Source of the DNA: DATKMG01 sp035541995
GTDB lineage: Bacteria > Acidobacteriota > Terriglobia > Versatilivoradales > Versatilivoraceae
Length of the DNA: 6,261 nucleotides
Assembly (NCBI GenBank): GCA_035541995.1
Contig: DATKMG010000758.1
Location: forward strand, 1 to 6,261
Direction: 5' to 3'
Position 1 is the stretch's first letter. Every line of letters starts with the position of its first letter. The translations under genes were made by a program, and so were the position numbers. The notes beneath the pieces were generated by a model. That model was not told where the DNA came from, ran no database searches, and worked only from the letters and a program-made list of their open reading frames with translations. Shown here piece by piece: positions 5,220 through 6,261 of this stretch.

Positions 5220-6140
5220 CTACCCGAGCTTGTTCATCATCATGACGGCGTACAACAGCGGAAGATAAAACACGGACGCATGCAACAAATGCCTGGCTCG
5301 TGTTCCCGTTCGGTGCTGTGAGGCCTGAAAGGCAAAATAGCAGAAGCCGAAGCCCAATAAAAAGGCTGAAATGGAATAAAGGCTCCCGGTCATACCGAGG
5401 AGTGAAGGAATAAGACTGACAGGAATTAAGATAAGCGAAGCAGTGAGAATCTGACGAAACGCTGCATTCCCCCGTAAATCGCCGGGAGGCAGCATTAACA
5501 TACCTGCTCGAGTATAGTCTTCCCGGTACATCCAGGCAATGGCCAGGAAGTGAGGAAACTGCCAGACGAATAAAATGGCATACAAAACCCATGCCTCGAC
5601 GGAAAGAGAATTGCGAACACTGGCCCAACCTATCAAAGCTGGCGCAGCACCAGGAAAGGCTCCGATCAACGTGCAGAGAGACGTACGACGTTTCAAAGGT
5701 GTGTAAATCAACAGATAAGTCAAGAGGGTGGTCAATCCGATCCAGCTCGTGAGGTAATTTACTAGGAAGGCCAGGTATAGGACTCCCAGCACTGACAGCC
5801 CAACTCCAAAATGCAAAACCGCCTCAGGCAACAGACGCCCGGCGGGGAGCGGGCGGTTCAGGGTGCGGCGCATTCGGCTATCAAAGGTGCGTTCCAGATA
5901 TTGATTCAGGGTGGCAGTTCCTCCTGCCACCATGCCGGTCCCCAGGAGTGTGTGAAGAAGTAGCAGCCAATCCAGCCGGCTGGAAGCCATAACACAGCCA
6001 ATTCCGGTGGCAATAAGAACCAGGAAGGTTACCTCCGGCTTAATCAAAGTGAAGTAGTCCCGGATTGGAGAGACCCTGGGCGTGGGTGGGGACAAGGCGC
6101 CGCCTAAGTTCGATGGGACTACATGGCCGGTAGAACTCAT
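5220..6140 (-). CDS. ctaB: Protoheme IX farnesyltransferase (heme O synthase)
   Basis: A 306-residue UbiA-superfamily integral membrane prenyltransferase of normal family length. It transfers farnesyl from farnesyl diphosphate to the heme B vinyl group, making heme O for the oxidase encoded downstream. The first Asp-rich active-site motif is at residues 79-99 (N79, E83, D87, M90, then RRTLNRPLPAG), matching the NxxxDxxxDxxMxRTxxRPL signature. The second conserved block runs from YTPLKRRT (146-153) through GAFPGAAPALIGWASV (160-175) to FVWQFPHFLAIAW (191-203) and YREDYTRAG (205-213). Several hydrophobic helices fit the expected nine-helix fold. The first 30 residues form a polar, Pro-rich cytoplasmic tail. 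The ATG lies in an ATGA overlap with the upstream ctaA stop and has no strong Shine-Dalgarno, so translational coupling is likely. A 224-nt gap follows before coxB. Confidence 0.97.
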   Translation of the reverse strand: MSSTGHVVPSNLGGALSPPTPRVSPIRDYFTLIKPEVTFLVLIATGIGCVMASSRLDWLLLLHTLLGTGMVAGGTATLNQYLERTFDSRMRRTLNRPLPAGRLLPEAVLHFGVGLSVLGVLYLAFLVNYLTSWIGLTTLLTYLLIYTPLKRRTSLCTLIGAFPGAAPALIGWASVRNSLSVEAWVLYAILFVWQFPHFLAIAWMYREDYTRAGMLMLPPGDLRGNAAFRQILTASLILIPVSLIPSLLGMTGSLYSISAFLLGFGFCYFAFQASQHRTGTRARHLLHASVFYLPLLYAVMMMNKLG

Positions 6141-6261
6141 GATGTCGCTTTCTGCGGTGCCCTGGTGTAGCTGGAAATTCTTTGCGGCACAGCAATCAGG
6201 CGAAAAGCCTCCAAGGTCAATATCAGAACGGTTGCCAATAACAAAGCGCCAACGGCCACAT
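6137..6261 (-). CDS. ctaA: Heme A synthase (COX15/CtaA family), C-terminal fragment
   Basis: Only the last 40 codons are present; the gene enters from the right edge and ends with TGA at 6139-6137. The visible peptide starts VAVGALLLATVLILTLEAFR and continues to a polar tail ending QKATS. One hydrophobic helix followed by a short basic tail is how COX15/CtaA proteins usually end, and the GALLLATVLILTL pattern fits their last membrane segment. The family oxidises the heme O methyl group to the formyl group of heme A in the cytoplasmic membrane. Context supports this strongly: the stop overlaps the ctaB start by 4 nt (ATGA), and ctaB supplies the heme O substrate. The catalytic histidines lie outside the window, so the call rests on the C-terminal helix and the neighbourhood. 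Another polytopic assembly protein is possible but less likely. Confidence 0.72.
   Translation of the reverse strand, partial: VAVGALLLATVLILTLEAFRLIAVPQRISSYTRAPQKATS

Noticed and set aside
5206..5628. Minus-strand 140-codon frame overlapping ctaB
   Set aside because: It is the alternate frame of ctaB, whose active-site motifs are intact in the other frame; the product is Cys/Arg/Ser-rich and unlike a known family.

Overview
The window is one stretch of a bacterial respiratory operon, and every gene I can support reads on the minus strand. In transcription order (right to left) it holds the 3' end of a heme A synthase gene (ctaA/COX15), protoheme IX farnesyltransferase (ctaB), cytochrome c oxidase subunit II (coxB), subunit I (coxA), two tandem subunit III-type genes, a small subunit IV (coxD-type), a small CPMC-motif membrane protein, two very small overlapping reading frames that may be one split gene, and the first codons of a membrane protein that runs off the left edge.

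The genes form one functional unit. CtaB farnesylates heme B to heme O and CtaA oxidises heme O to heme A. CoxA binds heme a, heme a3 and CuB, CoxB carries the CuA centre that takes electrons from cytochrome c, and the subunit III and IV proteins pack around the core. Subunit I keeps the D-pathway Asp, the helix VI Glu and the K-pathway Lys/Thr, so I read the enzyme as an A1-type proton-pumping aa3 oxidase. Subunit II has no fused cytochrome c domain.

The layout is compact. ctaA/ctaB overlap by 4 nt, the two subunit III genes are 1 nt apart, and the 3' small frames are chained by GTGA and TTGA overlaps. The main gaps are 224 nt before coxB, which holds two perfect short inverted repeats, and 97 nt between coxB and coxA, which holds a perfect 12-bp palindrome. 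I found no convincing terminator, tRNA, CRISPR array or mobile element.

The gene order, the paired small subunit III proteins, the Gly-rich N-terminus on the first, and the form of the CoxB domain around its Trp-rich patch resemble oxidase clusters I associate with Acidobacteriota, NC10/Methylomirabilota, Nitrospirota and similar phyla rather than Proteobacteria or Bacillus. This assignment comes from memory of family features and is tentative. GC content looks moderate, near 50-55% by eye.

Most of the window is an ordinary oxidase operon. The parts least explained by known families are the 3' end (positions 1-593) and the divergent first subunit III.
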